NCBI GenBank assembly: GCA_030447275.1
Contig: JAUJPF010000026.1
Coordinates: 1-59,049 of the forward strand
DNA length: 59,049 nt
Direction of reading: 5' to 3'
Source of the DNA: Solirubrobacteraceae bacterium
GTDB lineage: Bacteria; Actinomycetota; Thermoleophilia; Solirubrobacterales; Solirubrobacteraceae
Under the pieces are notes generated by a model. It searched no databases. It was not told where the DNA came from and saw only the letters and a list, made by a program, of their open reading frames with translations. Position numbers and translations under genes: made by a program. Positions 34,087 to 42,740 of this stretch are shown piece after piece (the first letter of the stretch is position 1; each line of letters begins with the position of its first letter).

Positions 34087-34251
34087 CTACCCGTCGTAGG
34101 GGACGAAGTCGCGCTTGCGCGCCCCGCAGACGGGACAGAACCACGTGTCCGGGATGTCGTCGAACGCGGTCCCCGAGGGGATGCCTCCGTCGGGGTCGCC
34201 GTCCGCGGGGTCGTAGATGAAGCCGCAGGACTCACAGATCCATTTCGTCAT
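34087..34251 (-). CDS. Rubredoxin
   Basis: 54 residues. [20 protein letters not shown] and [14 protein letters not shown] show both CxxCG pairs that bind one iron, with the aromatic residues of the family around them. It carries single electrons in the cytoplasm to partners such as alkane hydroxylases or peroxide-reducing proteins; none is adjacent. The stop is followed at once by the ATG of the GerW-like gene, so the two are one transcript. The start lies 5 bp from the GTG of the divergent NUDIX gene, so that gene may start further downstream. Confidence 0.95.
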   Translation of the reverse strand: MTKWICESCGFIYDPADGDPDGGIPSGTAFDDIPDTWFCPVCGARKRDFVPYDG

Positions 34252-34256
34252 GGGAC

Positions 34257-34901
34257 GTGGCAGGCTACGCGGTCGTGGACGTCGACCGCCCGCCGCCGGG
34301 AGAGGAGCTGAACACCGGCGCGGTCACCACGCCGCGGCCGGCCGCGACGGTCCTCCTCCTGCGCGGCGGCGGCGAGACGCTCGAGGTGCTGCTCGTCAAG
34401 CGCAACCCCGACCGCGGGTTCATGGCGGGCGCCTGGGTCTTCCCCGGCGGCTCGCTCGACTCGGCCGAGGGGTCCGACGACGCCGCGCACCGCGTCGCCG
34501 CGCTGCGCGAGCTCTCCGAGGAGGCGAGCGTGACGCTGACCGACCCGGCGCAGCTCGTCCCGTTCAGCCGCTGGATCACGCCTGCGCAGGTCGCCAAGCG
34601 CTTCGACACGTGGTTCTACCTCGCGCCCGCGCCCCCCGACGCCGACCCGCGGGCCGACGGCGGCGAGACCGTCGACCTCGGCTGGTTCACGCCGCAGGGC
34701 GCGCTCGACGCCCACGAGCGCGGCGAGATCCTGCTCGTCTTCCCGACGATCAAGACGCTCGAGCAGCTCGGCGCGTTCGCGACCGCCGACGCGCTGCTCG
34801 ACCACGCCCGCGGGCGCGAGGTGCGCCCCGTCGAGCCACGGGTGCTCGTCAGCGGCGAGACGGCGCGCGTCGTCCTGCCGGGCGAGCCGGGCTACGAGTA
34901 G
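34257..34901 (+). CDS. NUDIX hydrolase
   Basis: 214 residues from the GTG at 34257; a GTG at 34275 is a more comfortable start, as only 5 bp separate the first from the rubredoxin ATG. The NUDIX box is [20 protein letters not shown] followed by RELSEEASV: the REx2EE core that binds Mg is present, with a slightly long first part. FPGGSLDSA precedes it. The family cleaves nucleoside diphosphates linked to another group, or CoA. The C-terminal half ([20 protein letters not shown]) is typical of CoA-type and MutT-like members. Substrate unknown. Confidence 0.85.
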   Translation: MAGYAVVDVDRPPPGEELNTGAVTTPRPAATVLLLRGGGETLEVLLVKRNPDRGFMAGAWVFPGGSLDSAEGSDDAAHRVAALRELSEEASVTLTDPAQLVPFSRWITPAQVAKRFDTWFYLAPAPPDADPRADGGETVDLGWFTPQGALDAHERGEILLVFPTIKTLEQLGAFATADALLDHARGREVRPVEPRVLVSGETARVVLPGEPGYE

Positions 34902-35001
34902 CCTCGGGCGATGCCACAGCCTCCTCGAGGGCCGACCTCGAGCCGGCCACGACGGCTGGCAAGCGGCACCCTCCCCCGCGCCGCCGCGTACGCTGACGGG
35001 C

Positions 35002-35727
35002 GTGCCGCGCAGGAGCCACCGGCGCATCGCGCTCGCCGCACTCGCGGCGACGCTCGCGGTCGCGGGCGTCGCCGCCGCCGTCGACGCACCGCGCTCCGTC
35101 CGGGTGCCGTACCCCCGGCCGGCGCTGCTGACCTGCGGCGGAGGAGGCCTCGCGTTCCCGCCCTCGGCCCTCGACCGCCCGCGCGACTACGAGCGTCGGG
35201 ACTCGGCGCCCGCCCGCGCGCTGCGGCGGTTCCTCCGCGAGGAGGCCGACGACGTCAGCCAGCCCCGCTCGGGCTGGTTCCTGCTCGCCCGCCGGCGCGA
35301 CCGGTTCGAGGTCGCGTCGGGCAAGCCGCCCGAGTACGGGTGGATGGAGTTCGAGCGCCTCGGGAACGGGCGCTGGAGCTGGCTTCGGTCCGGCGGATGC
35401 TTCGTCCGGACGCGCCACTACGGCCTGCCCGCCGTGACATGGTGGCGGCGCGGCGACGGGCCGCTCCCGGCCGACGCGACCCGCGTCCCCGTCTTCGTGC
35501 AGGAGGACGAGTGCGCGTCCGGCCGCGACGCCCGCGGCCGCATCCTGCGCCCGCTCGTCCACTACGGCCGGCACACGGTGACCGTGACCTACTTCATCCG
35601 CCCCCTCCGGGGCGCCTCGACCTGCCAGGGCGTCCCGCCGACGCCCGCCGTCCTCGTCCTCGACGAGCCGCTCGGCCGCCGCACGCTGCGCGACGGCGGG
35701 CCGTACCCGCCGCAGCAGCAGCGCTAG
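35002..35727 (+). CDS. Secreted protein of unknown function
   Basis: 241 residues from a GTG. Signal peptide (IALAALAATLAVAGVAAA), then four widely spaced Cys (LLTCGGGG, GGCFVRT, QEDECASG, STCQGVPP) that could make two disulfides. Trp-rich middle (WMEFERLGNGRWSWLRSG). No domain recognised. The end overlaps the convergent gene at 35724 by 4 bp. Probably an envelope protein. Confidence 0.7.
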   Translation: MPRRSHRRIALAALAATLAVAGVAAAVDAPRSVRVPYPRPALLTCGGGGLAFPPSALDRPRDYERRDSAPARALRRFLREEADDVSQPRSGWFLLARRRDRFEVASGKPPEYGWMEFERLGNGRWSWLRSGGCFVRTRHYGLPAVTWWRRGDGPLPADATRVPVFVQEDECASGRDARGRILRPLVHYGRHTVTVTYFIRPLRGASTCQGVPPTPAVLVLDEPLGRRTLRDGGPYPPQQQR

Positions 35728-36092
35728 ACCGCCGAGACCGGCACGTCGAACTGCGCCTTCGCCCGCTCCGCCAGGTCGGCGTCGCCGAAGACGACGATCC
35801 GGTCTGCGGGGAAGGTCGCGAGCGCGTCCTGGATCGCGAGCAGCGGCTTTGTATCGCCGGTGTCGGTGCGCACGTGTGCACCGTCGGCGCGCAGCGCGTC
35901 GCCGCTCTCGTCGGCGACCTCCGCCGCGCGGCCGATCGCCTCGTCGTTGTCGGACATGAGGAACCTCAGTCCCGACGACTGCTGGGCGGGCGCGATGACC
36001 AGCACCTCCGCGCCCTCGAGGTTCTCGCCCGGCAGCGCGCCGCGGACGGCCGCGGCGTCGACGGGATCGGTCGCGATCACGAGGAGCTTCAT
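35724..36092 (-). CDS. Small Rossmann-like (USP-type) protein, unknown
   Basis: 122 residues, ATG at 36092. KLLVIATDPVDAAAVRGALP at the start, GAEVLVIAPAQQSSGLRFLM as the next strand, and DRIVVFGDADLAERAKAQFD at the end give the alternating beta-alpha pattern of universal-stress-type or flavodoxin-like folds. No nucleotide motif GxxG is evident. It starts 9 bp past the end of the collapsed thiolase gene on the same strand. Role unknown. Confidence 0.7.
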   Translation of the reverse strand: MKLLVIATDPVDAAAVRGALPGENLEGAEVLVIAPAQQSSGLRFLMSDNDEAIGRAAEVADESGDALRADGAHVRTDTGDTKPLLAIQDALATFPADRIVVFGDADLAERAKAQFDVPVSAV

Positions 36093-36101
36093 GCGCCGAT
36101 G

Positions 36102-36381
36102 TTATGCCTGGGCGTTCTCGAGCAGCAGCGCGATGCCCTGGCCGCCGCCGATGGATGCCGCTGTCCATCCCGACGACGCGCGCTATGTACGGGTCGCGCG
36201 TGTCGGTGTGGATGACGTTGCCGAAGACGACGTGGTCGACGTTCTCGGGCTCGATCTGCGCGCGCTCCATGGCGGCCTTGGCCGCGATGGTGCCCAGCTG
36301 CGTCGGAGGGACGTCCTTGAGCGACTTTCCGTATGAGCCGACGGCAGTCCGTGCGCCGGAAGCGATGACGATGTTGGTCAT
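36102..36381 (-). pseudogene. Thiolase (acetyl-CoA acetyltransferase) with internal deletion
   Basis: The start is a textbook thiolase N-terminus (IVIASGARTAVGSYGKSLKD, VDHVVFGNVIHTDTRDPYIA, ARVVGMDSG; about 75 residues from the ATG at 36381). The end is a textbook thiolase C-terminus in another frame: IGGGQGIALLLENAQA and TAA at 36104-36102. Between them, at about 36150-36165, roughly 290 residues including the active-site Cys are gone. Both ends keep family identity, so this is one gene with an out-of-frame deletion, natural or made by assembly. It cannot be active as read. Confidence 0.8.
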
Positions 36382-36438
36382 GAGAGCGGTCGAGTGTAGG
36401 AGTAGCCGTCGGCGCGCGAATGGCGTAGCGTCCTGACG

Positions 36439-37818
36439 ATGCCCCCCACGATCGAGTACGCCGTCGTCAACCCCGCCACAGGTGAGACGCTGAAGCGATT
36501 CGACGCCATCAGCGATGACGACCTCCGCGACGGCGTGGCCCGCGCGCACCGCGCGCACGAGGAGTGGAACCGCTCGATCACCGTCGCCGACCGCGCCGCG
36601 ATCATCCGCCGCGTCGGCGAGCTGCACTCCGAGCGCAAGCAGGAGCTCGGCGAGATCATCGTGCGCGAGATGGGCAAGCCGATCGAGCAGGCGGTCGGCG
36701 AGGTCGAGTTCTGCAAGGCGATCTACGACTTCTACGCCGACAACGCCGAGGAGCTGCTCGCCGACGAGCAGATCAAGCTCCTCGACGGCGAGGGCTCGGC
36801 GTTCGTCCGCAAGAGCTCGTACGGCCTCCTGCTCGGCATCATGCCGTGGAACTACCCGTACTACCAGGTGGCCCGCTTCGCCGGCCCGAACCTGATCATC
36901 GGCAACACGGTCCTGCTCAAGCACGCTGAGCAGTGCCCCGAGTCGGCCGCCGCGATGGAGCAGATGTTCCACGAGGCTGGCATCCCGAAGGACGCCTACA
37001 TCAACGTCTACGCGACGCACGACCAGATCGAGTGGCTCATGGCCGACCCGCGGCTGCGCGGCGTCTCGCTGACCGGCTCCGAGCGCGCGGGCGCCGCCGT
37101 GGCGGAGATCGCCGGACGCAACCTCAAGAAGGTCGTCCTCGAGCTCGGCGGCTCGGACCCGTTCATCGTCCTGGGCAGCGACGACCTCGACGCGACGGTC
37201 GAGGCCGCGGTGGGCGGCCGCTTGGAGAACACCGGACAGGCGTGCAACGCAGCGAAGCGCTTCATCGTCGTCGACGAGCTCTACGACGAGTTCCTGGACA
37301 AGTTCAAGCAGGCGCTCACCGCGGTGCAGCCCGGCGACCCGAGCGTGGAGGGCACGACGATCGGGCCGCTCTCGTCGTCGAAGGCGACCGAGCGGCTCGC
37401 CGAGCAGGTCAAGCGGGCGGTCGACAGCGGCGCGAACCTCGCCGCCGGCGGTGACCACGACGGCAACTTCTTCCGGACGACGATCCTCACAGACATCCCG
37501 GAGGACAACCCGGCCCGCTACGAGGAGTTCTTCGGGCCGGTCGCGCAGGTCTACCGGGTCAAGGACGAGGAGGAGGCGGTCCGCCTCGCCAACGACACGC
37601 CGTACGGCCTCGGCTCGTACGTCATGACGAACGACTCCGACCAGGCGCTGCGCGTCGCCGACCGCATCGACGCCGGCATGGTCTTCGTCAACGGCGTCGG
37701 CGCCGAGGGCGCCGAGCTGCCGTTCGGCGGCGTCAAGAACTCCGGCTACGGCCGCGAGCTCGGACGCTACGGCCTGGACGAGTTCGTCAACAAGAAGCTC
37801 ATCCGCGTCGTCGGCTGA
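36439..37818 (+). CDS. NAD(P)-dependent aldehyde dehydrogenase (succinate-semialdehyde type)
   Basis: 459 residues. MPWNYPYYQVARF, VSLTGSERAG (cofactor loop), ELGGSDPFIVLG (catalytic Glu) and NTGQACNAAKRF (catalytic Cys) are all present; EEFFGPVAQVYRV and PFGGVKNSGYGRELG close the protein. The pattern is closest to the GabD/YneI-like short forms that lack the first 20 or so residues. It oxidises an aldehyde to an acid; the exact substrate is open. Divergent from the collapsed thiolase gene; convergent with the EEP gene (20-bp overlap). Confidence 0.92.
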   Translation: MPPTIEYAVVNPATGETLKRFDAISDDDLRDGVARAHRAHEEWNRSITVADRAAIIRRVGELHSERKQELGEIIVREMGKPIEQAVGEVEFCKAIYDFYADNAEELLADEQIKLLDGEGSAFVRKSSYGLLLGIMPWNYPYYQVARFAGPNLIIGNTVLLKHAEQCPESAAAMEQMFHEAGIPKDAYINVYATHDQIEWLMADPRLRGVSLTGSERAGAAVAEIAGRNLKKVVLELGGSDPFIVLGSDDLDATVEAAVGGRLENTGQACNAAKRFIVVDELYDEFLDKFKQALTAVQPGDPSVEGTTIGPLSSSKATERLAEQVKRAVDSGANLAAGGDHDGNFFRTTILTDIPEDNPARYEEFFGPVAQVYRVKDEEEAVRLANDTPYGLGSYVMTNDSDQALRVADRIDAGMVFVNGVGAEGAELPFGGVKNSGYGRELGRYGLDEFVNKKLIRVVG

Positions 37819-38572
37819 GCGGCGCGTCCAGGTCCGCCACGATGGCGGAGTGGTCGCTGAGGCCGCTCCGCCGCCAGTCGTGCGCGTACGCGCGGACGGC
37901 GACCTCGACCCTCTTGACCAGCAGGTGGTCGAGGCGCCAGCCGCCCTTGTCGTCCTTGAACGTCCACGTGCGCTGCGGGTCGTCGAGGAACGCGTCCTCC
38001 CACCCGTGCTCGGCCCGCAGCGTGTGGACGAGCGCGCGCTCTGCCGCGTCCCACCGCTCGCCGCGCTCCGGCCGCAGCTTGCCCGCCGAGGTGTACGCGA
38101 AGGTCATCACCGTGCCGTCCTCGTGCGTCCGGCGCGGCGTGTTGAGGTCGCCGCACAGGACGATCGGGCCGGCCCGCTCCCTCGCGTACGCGTAGAGCGC
38201 CTCGTGGGTGAGGACCTTCGCCAGCCCGGGCGACGGCGCGATCGGCGAGTGGACGTTCAGCAGCTCCATGCCGCCGACCTCGACGCTCACCGCGCGCTCG
38301 GGCCACGGCAGCTCGCCGAGCGGCAGCCGCTCGAGCGGCGTCCGAGACGCGGTGAGGACCGCGAGCCGGCGCGGCTTCGGCAGCGGGCCGTCGTCGAGCG
38401 GCGTGACCGTGTGCCCGAGCCCGGCCTCGGCCAGCGCCGCGCGCCACAGCTCCACGGAGTTCTTCGTGACCTCCTGGAGCGCGACGACGTCGGGAGCCAT
38501 CGACAGCACGGCCGCGGCCTGCTCGGCCTGCCGCTCCAGGCGCCCGGCGAGGTTCCACGACACCAGGCGCAC
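37799..38572 (-). CDS. Endonuclease/exonuclease/phosphatase family protein
   Basis: About 257 residues from the GTG at 38572 (a longer start would be at 38620). The EEP fold is read from RLVSWNLAGRLERQAEQAA (Asn), VVALQEVTKNS (metal Glu), VHSPIAPSPG, PIVLCGDLNTPRR (Asp/Asn pair) and GWRLDHLLV with SGLSDHSAIVADLDA (final Asp-His). All catalytic positions are present. It could be an exodeoxyribonuclease III-like or phosphodiesterase-type enzyme; no export signal. Confidence 0.85.
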   Translation of the reverse strand: MRLVSWNLAGRLERQAEQAAAVLSMAPDVVALQEVTKNSVELWRAALAEAGLGHTVTPLDDGPLPKPRRLAVLTASRTPLERLPLGELPWPERAVSVEVGGMELLNVHSPIAPSPGLAKVLTHEALYAYARERAGPIVLCGDLNTPRRTHEDGTVMTFAYTSAGKLRPERGERWDAAERALVHTLRAEHGWEDAFLDDPQRTWTFKDDKGGWRLDHLLVKRVEVAVRAYAHDWRRSGLSDHSAIVADLDAPLSRRRG

Positions 38573-38674
38573 CGTCAGGAGGTGCGCCCGGATCGTCGAA
38601 GAAGTCGCGCCACCCGCCACCGGTACCCGCCGCGCGGTCGCGCCGAACCGGGCCGCGACGGGTGCCGCGCCTCA

Positions 38675-38706
38675 GCGAGACCCCGCCGGACGAGGCGGGG
38701 TCTCGC
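38675..38706 (-). terminator. Hairpin terminator, 13-bp perfect arms
   Basis: GCGAGACCCCGCC (38675-38687), loop GGACGA, GGCGGGGTCTCGC (38694-38706). It lies downstream of the minus-strand gene ending at 38728 and before the EEP start. No T run follows, as is usual in high-GC actinobacteria. Confidence 0.75.
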
Positions 38707-38727
38707 ACGTTCACTGCCGCGCGGCGG

Positions 38728-39231
38728 TCAGGGGCCGCCGCCGGCCGGCAGCGGCACGTCCTGCTCGGCCAGCGTGGCGCCGTTCGCGTCCTTTACGGCC
38801 GCGTGGACGCTCCTCGGCGTGTCGCTGTAGACGGTGACGAAGTACCGCTGCGGGACGTCGGCGGTCGTCTCCTTGACCTTGACGACCTTCTTCGCCTTGC
38901 CGGGCACGTCGAGCTCGACCTTGTCCGACGACTTCGGCACGCGTCCGTAGACGATCGTCTCGCCGTGGCCCGTGTTGCTCGCGATGCTCGCCTCGGACGG
39001 GTTGCCGCACCCCTCGAACAGCACCCCGCGGGGCGCGCCGGGCTGGTTGAACAGCTTGATGCCGAAGCACTCGCGGCCGTCGGCGGTCGCCGCGCGGTAG
39101 AGCTCGAACCGCCCGTTCCCGGGAGTCGCGCCCTCGCCGACCTTGACGTGCGCGGTCGCGGCTTCGACCTCGGTGGCTTCGGGCGTGTCGGTGACCAGCG
39201 CTCCGACCGCGGACGCGGCGGTGAACGCCAC
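38728..39231 (-). CDS. Membrane-anchored protein of unknown function
   Basis: 167 residues from a GTG at 39231, the only standard start after an in-frame stop. The codons just upstream read VFVLTAILGLLV, a membrane segment that continues into the protein. An ATG at 39280 (MSSR) in another frame would give the natural start with one frame change, so the true gene probably begins there. The mature part is beta-rich with two Cys (GRECFGIKLF, FEGCGNP). No domain recognised. It diverges from the ECF sigma gene at 39398; such neighbours are sometimes targets of the sigma factor. Confidence 0.55.
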   Translation of the reverse strand: MAFTAASAVGALVTDTPEATEVEAATAHVKVGEGATPGNGRFELYRAATADGRECFGIKLFNQPGAPRGVLFEGCGNPSEASIASNTGHGETIVYGRVPKSSDKVELDVPGKAKKVVKVKETTADVPQRYFVTVYSDTPRSVHAAVKDANGATLAEQDVPLPAGGGP

Positions 39232-39337
39232 GAGCAGGCCGAGGATCGCGGTGAGGACGAAGACGCCACCGCGAGCTCATCGGCCGCCGTTCGCGCGGCG
39301 CGAGCGGGATGTTCGGAACTTGTGCAGAAGAAAAGGC

Positions 39338-39362
39338 GGAACGTTTCGGCCTCTGAGCGGTT
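39338..39362 (+). promoter_or_regulatory. Possible ECF-type promoter before the sigma gene
   Basis: GGAAC at 39338-39342 and CGGTT at 39358-39362 with a 15-bp spacer, 36 bp upstream of the GTG. A second GGAACTT lies at 39314. Many ECF factors recognise GGAAC and control themselves. The -10 match is only moderate. Confidence 0.35.
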
Positions 39363-39397
39363 AACCTGGGCAAGCTCGGCCCTCCCAAGGAGAGACT

Positions 39398-40875
39398 GTG
39401 GAAGCATCAGCACTTCGTGCACCTACCGGTCTGACCCGTCTCTCCCTGCCCTCGGCGCTGCTCAAGCTGCGCTCGGACGAGCAGCTCGTCGCGCTGTTCC
39501 GCGCCGGCAACGACGAGGCGTTCAGCGTCATCCACGACCGGTACCGCCAGCGCCTCTTCGCCTACGTCCGGCAGATGCTCGCCGGTTCGCGCTCGGACGC
39601 CGAGGACGCCCTCCAGGACGTCTTCCTGCGCGCGTACAACTCGCTGCGCGCCGACGAGCGCCCCGTCGCGCTGAAGGCGTGGCTCTACCGCGTCGCGCAC
39701 AACCGCTGCATCGACCAGCTCCGCCGCCCGGTGCCCGCGCCCGCCGACGTCTTCGACCTCAACCACCCGATGACGCCGGATCCGCTGGCCGAGACCGAGC
39801 GCCGCGAGGACCTCCGGCGCCTCGTCGCCGACGTGCAGCGCCTGCCCGAGCAGCAGCGCTCGGCGCTGCTCATGCGCGAGCTCGAGGGGCTGACCTACGC
39901 CGACCTCGCGGCCGCCCTCGACGTCAGCGTCCCCGCCGTCAAGTCGCTGCTCGTGCGCGCCCGCATCGGCCTCGTCGAGGCCGCCGAGGCCCGCGACACC
40001 GCCTGCTGCGAGATCCAGAGCGACCTCGCCCTCTCGTTCGGCAAGGGCGTGCGCGCGAGCGCCATCGCCCGCCGGCACATGCGCGAGTGCGGCGGCTGCC
40101 GCGAGTACCGCAGCCAGCTTCGGACCGTGAAGGCCGAGCTCGGCGCGCTCTTCCCCGGGCCCGGCCCGATCGCGCTCGTCGCGAAGCTCTTCGGCCTCGG
40201 CGCCGGCGCGAGCGGCGGCGGCGCGGCCGTCGTCGGCGGCGGCGCGGCGACCGGCGTCACCGCGAAGGTCGCGGCGATCGTGTGCTGCGCCGCGGTCGTC
40301 GGCGGCGGCGCGGGCGAGCTCGGCGCCGACATCGGATCGACGGCGACGGCGACGCCGGCCGCGCGGCCCGCGACGGCGCGGGGCGCCGCCGGCGCGCCCG
40401 CGCGGATGATCGCCCCGGAGCGGATCGCGCCGCGCGGCGCCACCGCCGCCCCGAGCTTCGGCGCGGCGAGCGCCCGGCGCCAGGCGGCGGCGGGCGCGGC
40501 CGCACGGCGCCCGCGCGCGGCGGCAGCGGCGGCGGCGGGCTACGACGACGTGCCGATCACCCCGCACTACCGCACGGCGGACGACGCGGCGGCCGAGACC
40601 GCTCCGTCACCGGCGGCTCGGCGGGGCCGGCCGAGCAGGAGGCCCCGGCCACGCCGTCCCAGTCGTCGTCCGCCGGCTCCAGCGCCTCGACCACCACCGG
40701 CGCGGGCGTGACCGGCGCGGTCACGCCGACGCCAGGGAGCACCTCGTCGGGCAGCGGCACGTCGTCGGGCTCCTCGCCGACCGCCACGACCGCCTCGACG
40801 TCCGGCTCCGAGACAGGATCGCAGTCGTCGTCGTCGACGACGACGACCCCGTCGGGAAGCGCCGGCGGCCGGTGA
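39398..40875 (+). CDS. ECF sigma factor fused to zinc-finger/membrane anti-sigma-like tail (frameshift near 40605)
   Basis: The GTG start has AAGGAGAG 5 nt upstream. Residues 25-195 are a sigma-70 ECF factor: region 2 (YVRQMLAGSRSDAEDALQDV, WLYRVAHNRCIDQLRR) and region 4 (LPEQQRSALLMRELEGLTYA, LDVSVPAVKSLLVRARIGL). After it, HMRECGGCREYRSQL is an H-x3-C-x2-C anti-sigma zinc site. Then come a hydrophobic segment (TAKVAAIVCCAAVVGGGA) and an Ala-rich linker. Near 40605 the frame changes by the one-missing-base kind into a Ser/Thr-rich tail to 40875. Sigma, its restraint and a surface tail in one chain suggest control by membrane release. Confidence 0.85.
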
Positions 40876-40973
40876 GCTAGGGTCGCGCCATCGAGCGCTA
40901 CCTGGCCACCCTCGACCACCAGGATCTGCTGGTACGCCGCGGGCGCCGCTCCGGCGTCTACTGCATCGTCGCC

Positions 40974-41987
40974 GTGCACTCGACCGCGCGCGGCCCCGCC
41001 CTCGGGGGCTGCCGGCTCTGGCACTACGACGACGCGCGCGCAGCGATGCGCGACGCGCTGCGCCTCTCCCGCGCGATGACGTACAAGTCCGCGGTCGCCG
41101 GGCTCCCGCTCGGCGGCGGCAAGGGCGTGATCATGCTCCGCGGCGGCGCGATCGATCCCGAGGTCCGGCGCACCGCGCTCGAGGACTTCGGCGACACGGT
41201 CGACCGACTCGGCGGCGACTACGTCACCGCCGAGGACGTCGGGACCTCGGCCGCCGACATGGAGGTCATCGCCGAGCGCACGCCGCACGTCAAGGGCCTG
41301 TCGCGCGAGCACGGCGGCTCCGGGGATCCGAGCCCGTACACGGCGCTCGGCGTGGTCACGGCGATCGAGGTCGCGTGCGAGCGCGCGTTCGGCTCGCCCT
41401 CGCTCGAAGGGCGGTCGGTCGCGCTCGCCGGGCTCGGCCACGTCGGCGCGCACATCGCCCAGCGGCTGGCCGACGCCGGCGCCGAGCTGCTGGTCGCCGA
41501 CGTCGACGAGCGCGCGCGCGAGGTCGCCGAGCGCCTCGGCGCACGCTGGGTTTCGCCGCAGGAGGCGCTCACGGCGCCGGTAGACGTCTACGCGCCGTGC
41601 GCGCTCGGGGGCGTGCTCGACGACGAGACGGTGCCGGCGCTGCGCTGCCGCGTCGTCGCGGGCGCCGCCAACAACCAGCTCGCCGAGGACCGCATCGCCG
41701 ACCTCCTCAACGCCCGCGGGATCCTGTGGGCGCCGGACTTCGTCGCCAACGCGGGCGGCATCGTGAACATCAGCGTCGAGCTCGCGGACGGCGACTACGA
41801 CGCCGAGCGCGCGGAGCGCCGCGTGCGCGGGATCGGCGACACCCTGCGCCGGGTGTTCGACGACGCGGCGTCGATGAACGCGACGCCGCTCACCGCGGCG
41901 ATGGAGCTCGCGCGGCGCAACCTCGCCGAGGCGGGCGAGGCGATGCCGGCCAGCGAGACCGACACCGAGCCCGCCGGCCGGCTCTGA
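40974..41987 (+). CDS. Leucine/valine dehydrogenase family enzyme
   Basis: 337 residues from the GTG at 40974. Homology extends upstream to about 40890 (IERYLATLDHQDLLVRRGRR), where the codon is ATC after an in-frame TAG, so the true start is unclear. RGPALGGCRLWHYDD, YKSAVAGLPLGGGKGVIM (substrate and catalytic Lys), YVTAEDVGTSAADMEVIAER (catalytic Asp) and VALAGLGHVGAHIAQRLADA (NAD loop) are diagnostic. The enzyme deaminates branched-chain amino acids. Convergent with the MBL gene (6-bp gap). Confidence 0.9.
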   Translation: MHSTARGPALGGCRLWHYDDARAAMRDALRLSRAMTYKSAVAGLPLGGGKGVIMLRGGAIDPEVRRTALEDFGDTVDRLGGDYVTAEDVGTSAADMEVIAERTPHVKGLSREHGGSGDPSPYTALGVVTAIEVACERAFGSPSLEGRSVALAGLGHVGAHIAQRLADAGAELLVADVDERAREVAERLGARWVSPQEALTAPVDVYAPCALGGVLDDETVPALRCRVVAGAANNQLAEDRIADLLNARGILWAPDFVANAGGIVNISVELADGDYDAERAERRVRGIGDTLRRVFDDAASMNATPLTAAMELARRNLAEAGEAMPASETDTEPAGRL

Positions 41988-41993
41988 GCCGCC

Positions 41994-42740
41994 TCACGGC
42001 GCGCTGAGGCCCTCGGGCAGCGTGGGCCGCGCGACGCCGGGCGGCAGGCGCCCCTCCGCGTCGAGCTTGTCGAGGTGCGCCCCGAGCGTCACCGCCGCGG
42101 GCAGCCGCAGCGCGGGCGGCGCGTCGTCCCACGCGGCGTCGAGCATCGCGTCCACGCTCCGCGCGCCAGCGTCGAGCGCCTCGACGAGCCTGCGCTCGCG
42201 GTCGAGGCGGTGCGCGACGTACTCGTCGAGCTTCGCGCGCGGGTCGACGACGACCGGGCCGTGGCCGGGCAGGAGGAGGTCGAGGTCGAGGTCGCGCAGC
42301 GCGCGGAGCGCGTCGAGGTACTCGGCGAGCTGCCCGACGACGAACACGGAGCCCTCGCCGAGGACGGCGTCGCCGGTGAGGACGGCGCGGCCGGCGACGA
42401 ACGCGAGGTGGTCGGGAGTGTGTCCTGGCGTGGCCACCGCCTCGAGAGGCCCCGTCCGCTCGCCCGGCCCGACCTCCGCGAGGCGCGCGCCGGTCCGTTC
42501 CTGCACCGCGCCGACCGCCTCCGCGTGGTCGGCGTGGCGGTGGGTGAGCGCGACCGCACCCGCGCCCCCGCGCCGCTGCGCCTCCGCGGCGATCGCCTCG
42601 ACGTGCTCGGGGAGGGCGGGTCCCGGGTCGACGATCCAGCACGGGTCGCGGCCGACGATCCAGGTGTTGGTCCCGCTGAGCGTGAACGGCCCCGGGTTCG
42701 CCGCGCGGACGAGCGCGACGTCGTGCGCGTCGAGGCTCAC
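41994..42740 (-). CDS. Metallo-beta-lactamase fold hydrolase
   Basis: 248 residues from the GTG at 42740, which overlaps the stop of the sugar dehydrogenase (GTGA). THRHADHAEAVGAV is the HxHxDH zinc site; TPGHTPDHLAFV and TGDAVLG carry the next His and Asp; LLPGHGPVV the last His. The C-terminal 70 residues form a helical winged domain (RRLVEALDAGARSVDAMLDA, AVTLGAHLDKLDAEGRL) as in LACTB2/glyoxalase-II-like proteins. Probably a thioester or nuclease-type hydrolase. Confidence 0.9.
   Translation of the reverse strand: MSLDAHDVALVRAANPGPFTLSGTNTWIVGRDPCWIVDPGPALPEHVEAIAAEAQRRGGAGAVALTHRHADHAEAVGAVQERTGARLAEVGPGERTGPLEAVATPGHTPDHLAFVAGRAVLTGDAVLGEGSVFVVGQLAEYLDALRALRDLDLDLLLPGHGPVVVDPRAKLDEYVAHRLDRERRLVEALDAGARSVDAMLDAAWDDAPPALRLPAAVTLGAHLDKLDAEGRLPPGVARPTLPEGLSAP

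Noticed and set aside
30812..34144. 1110-codon minus frame from beyond bioA
   Set aside because: Only the part from the ATG at 32329 is a protein; the rest is antisense to bioA.
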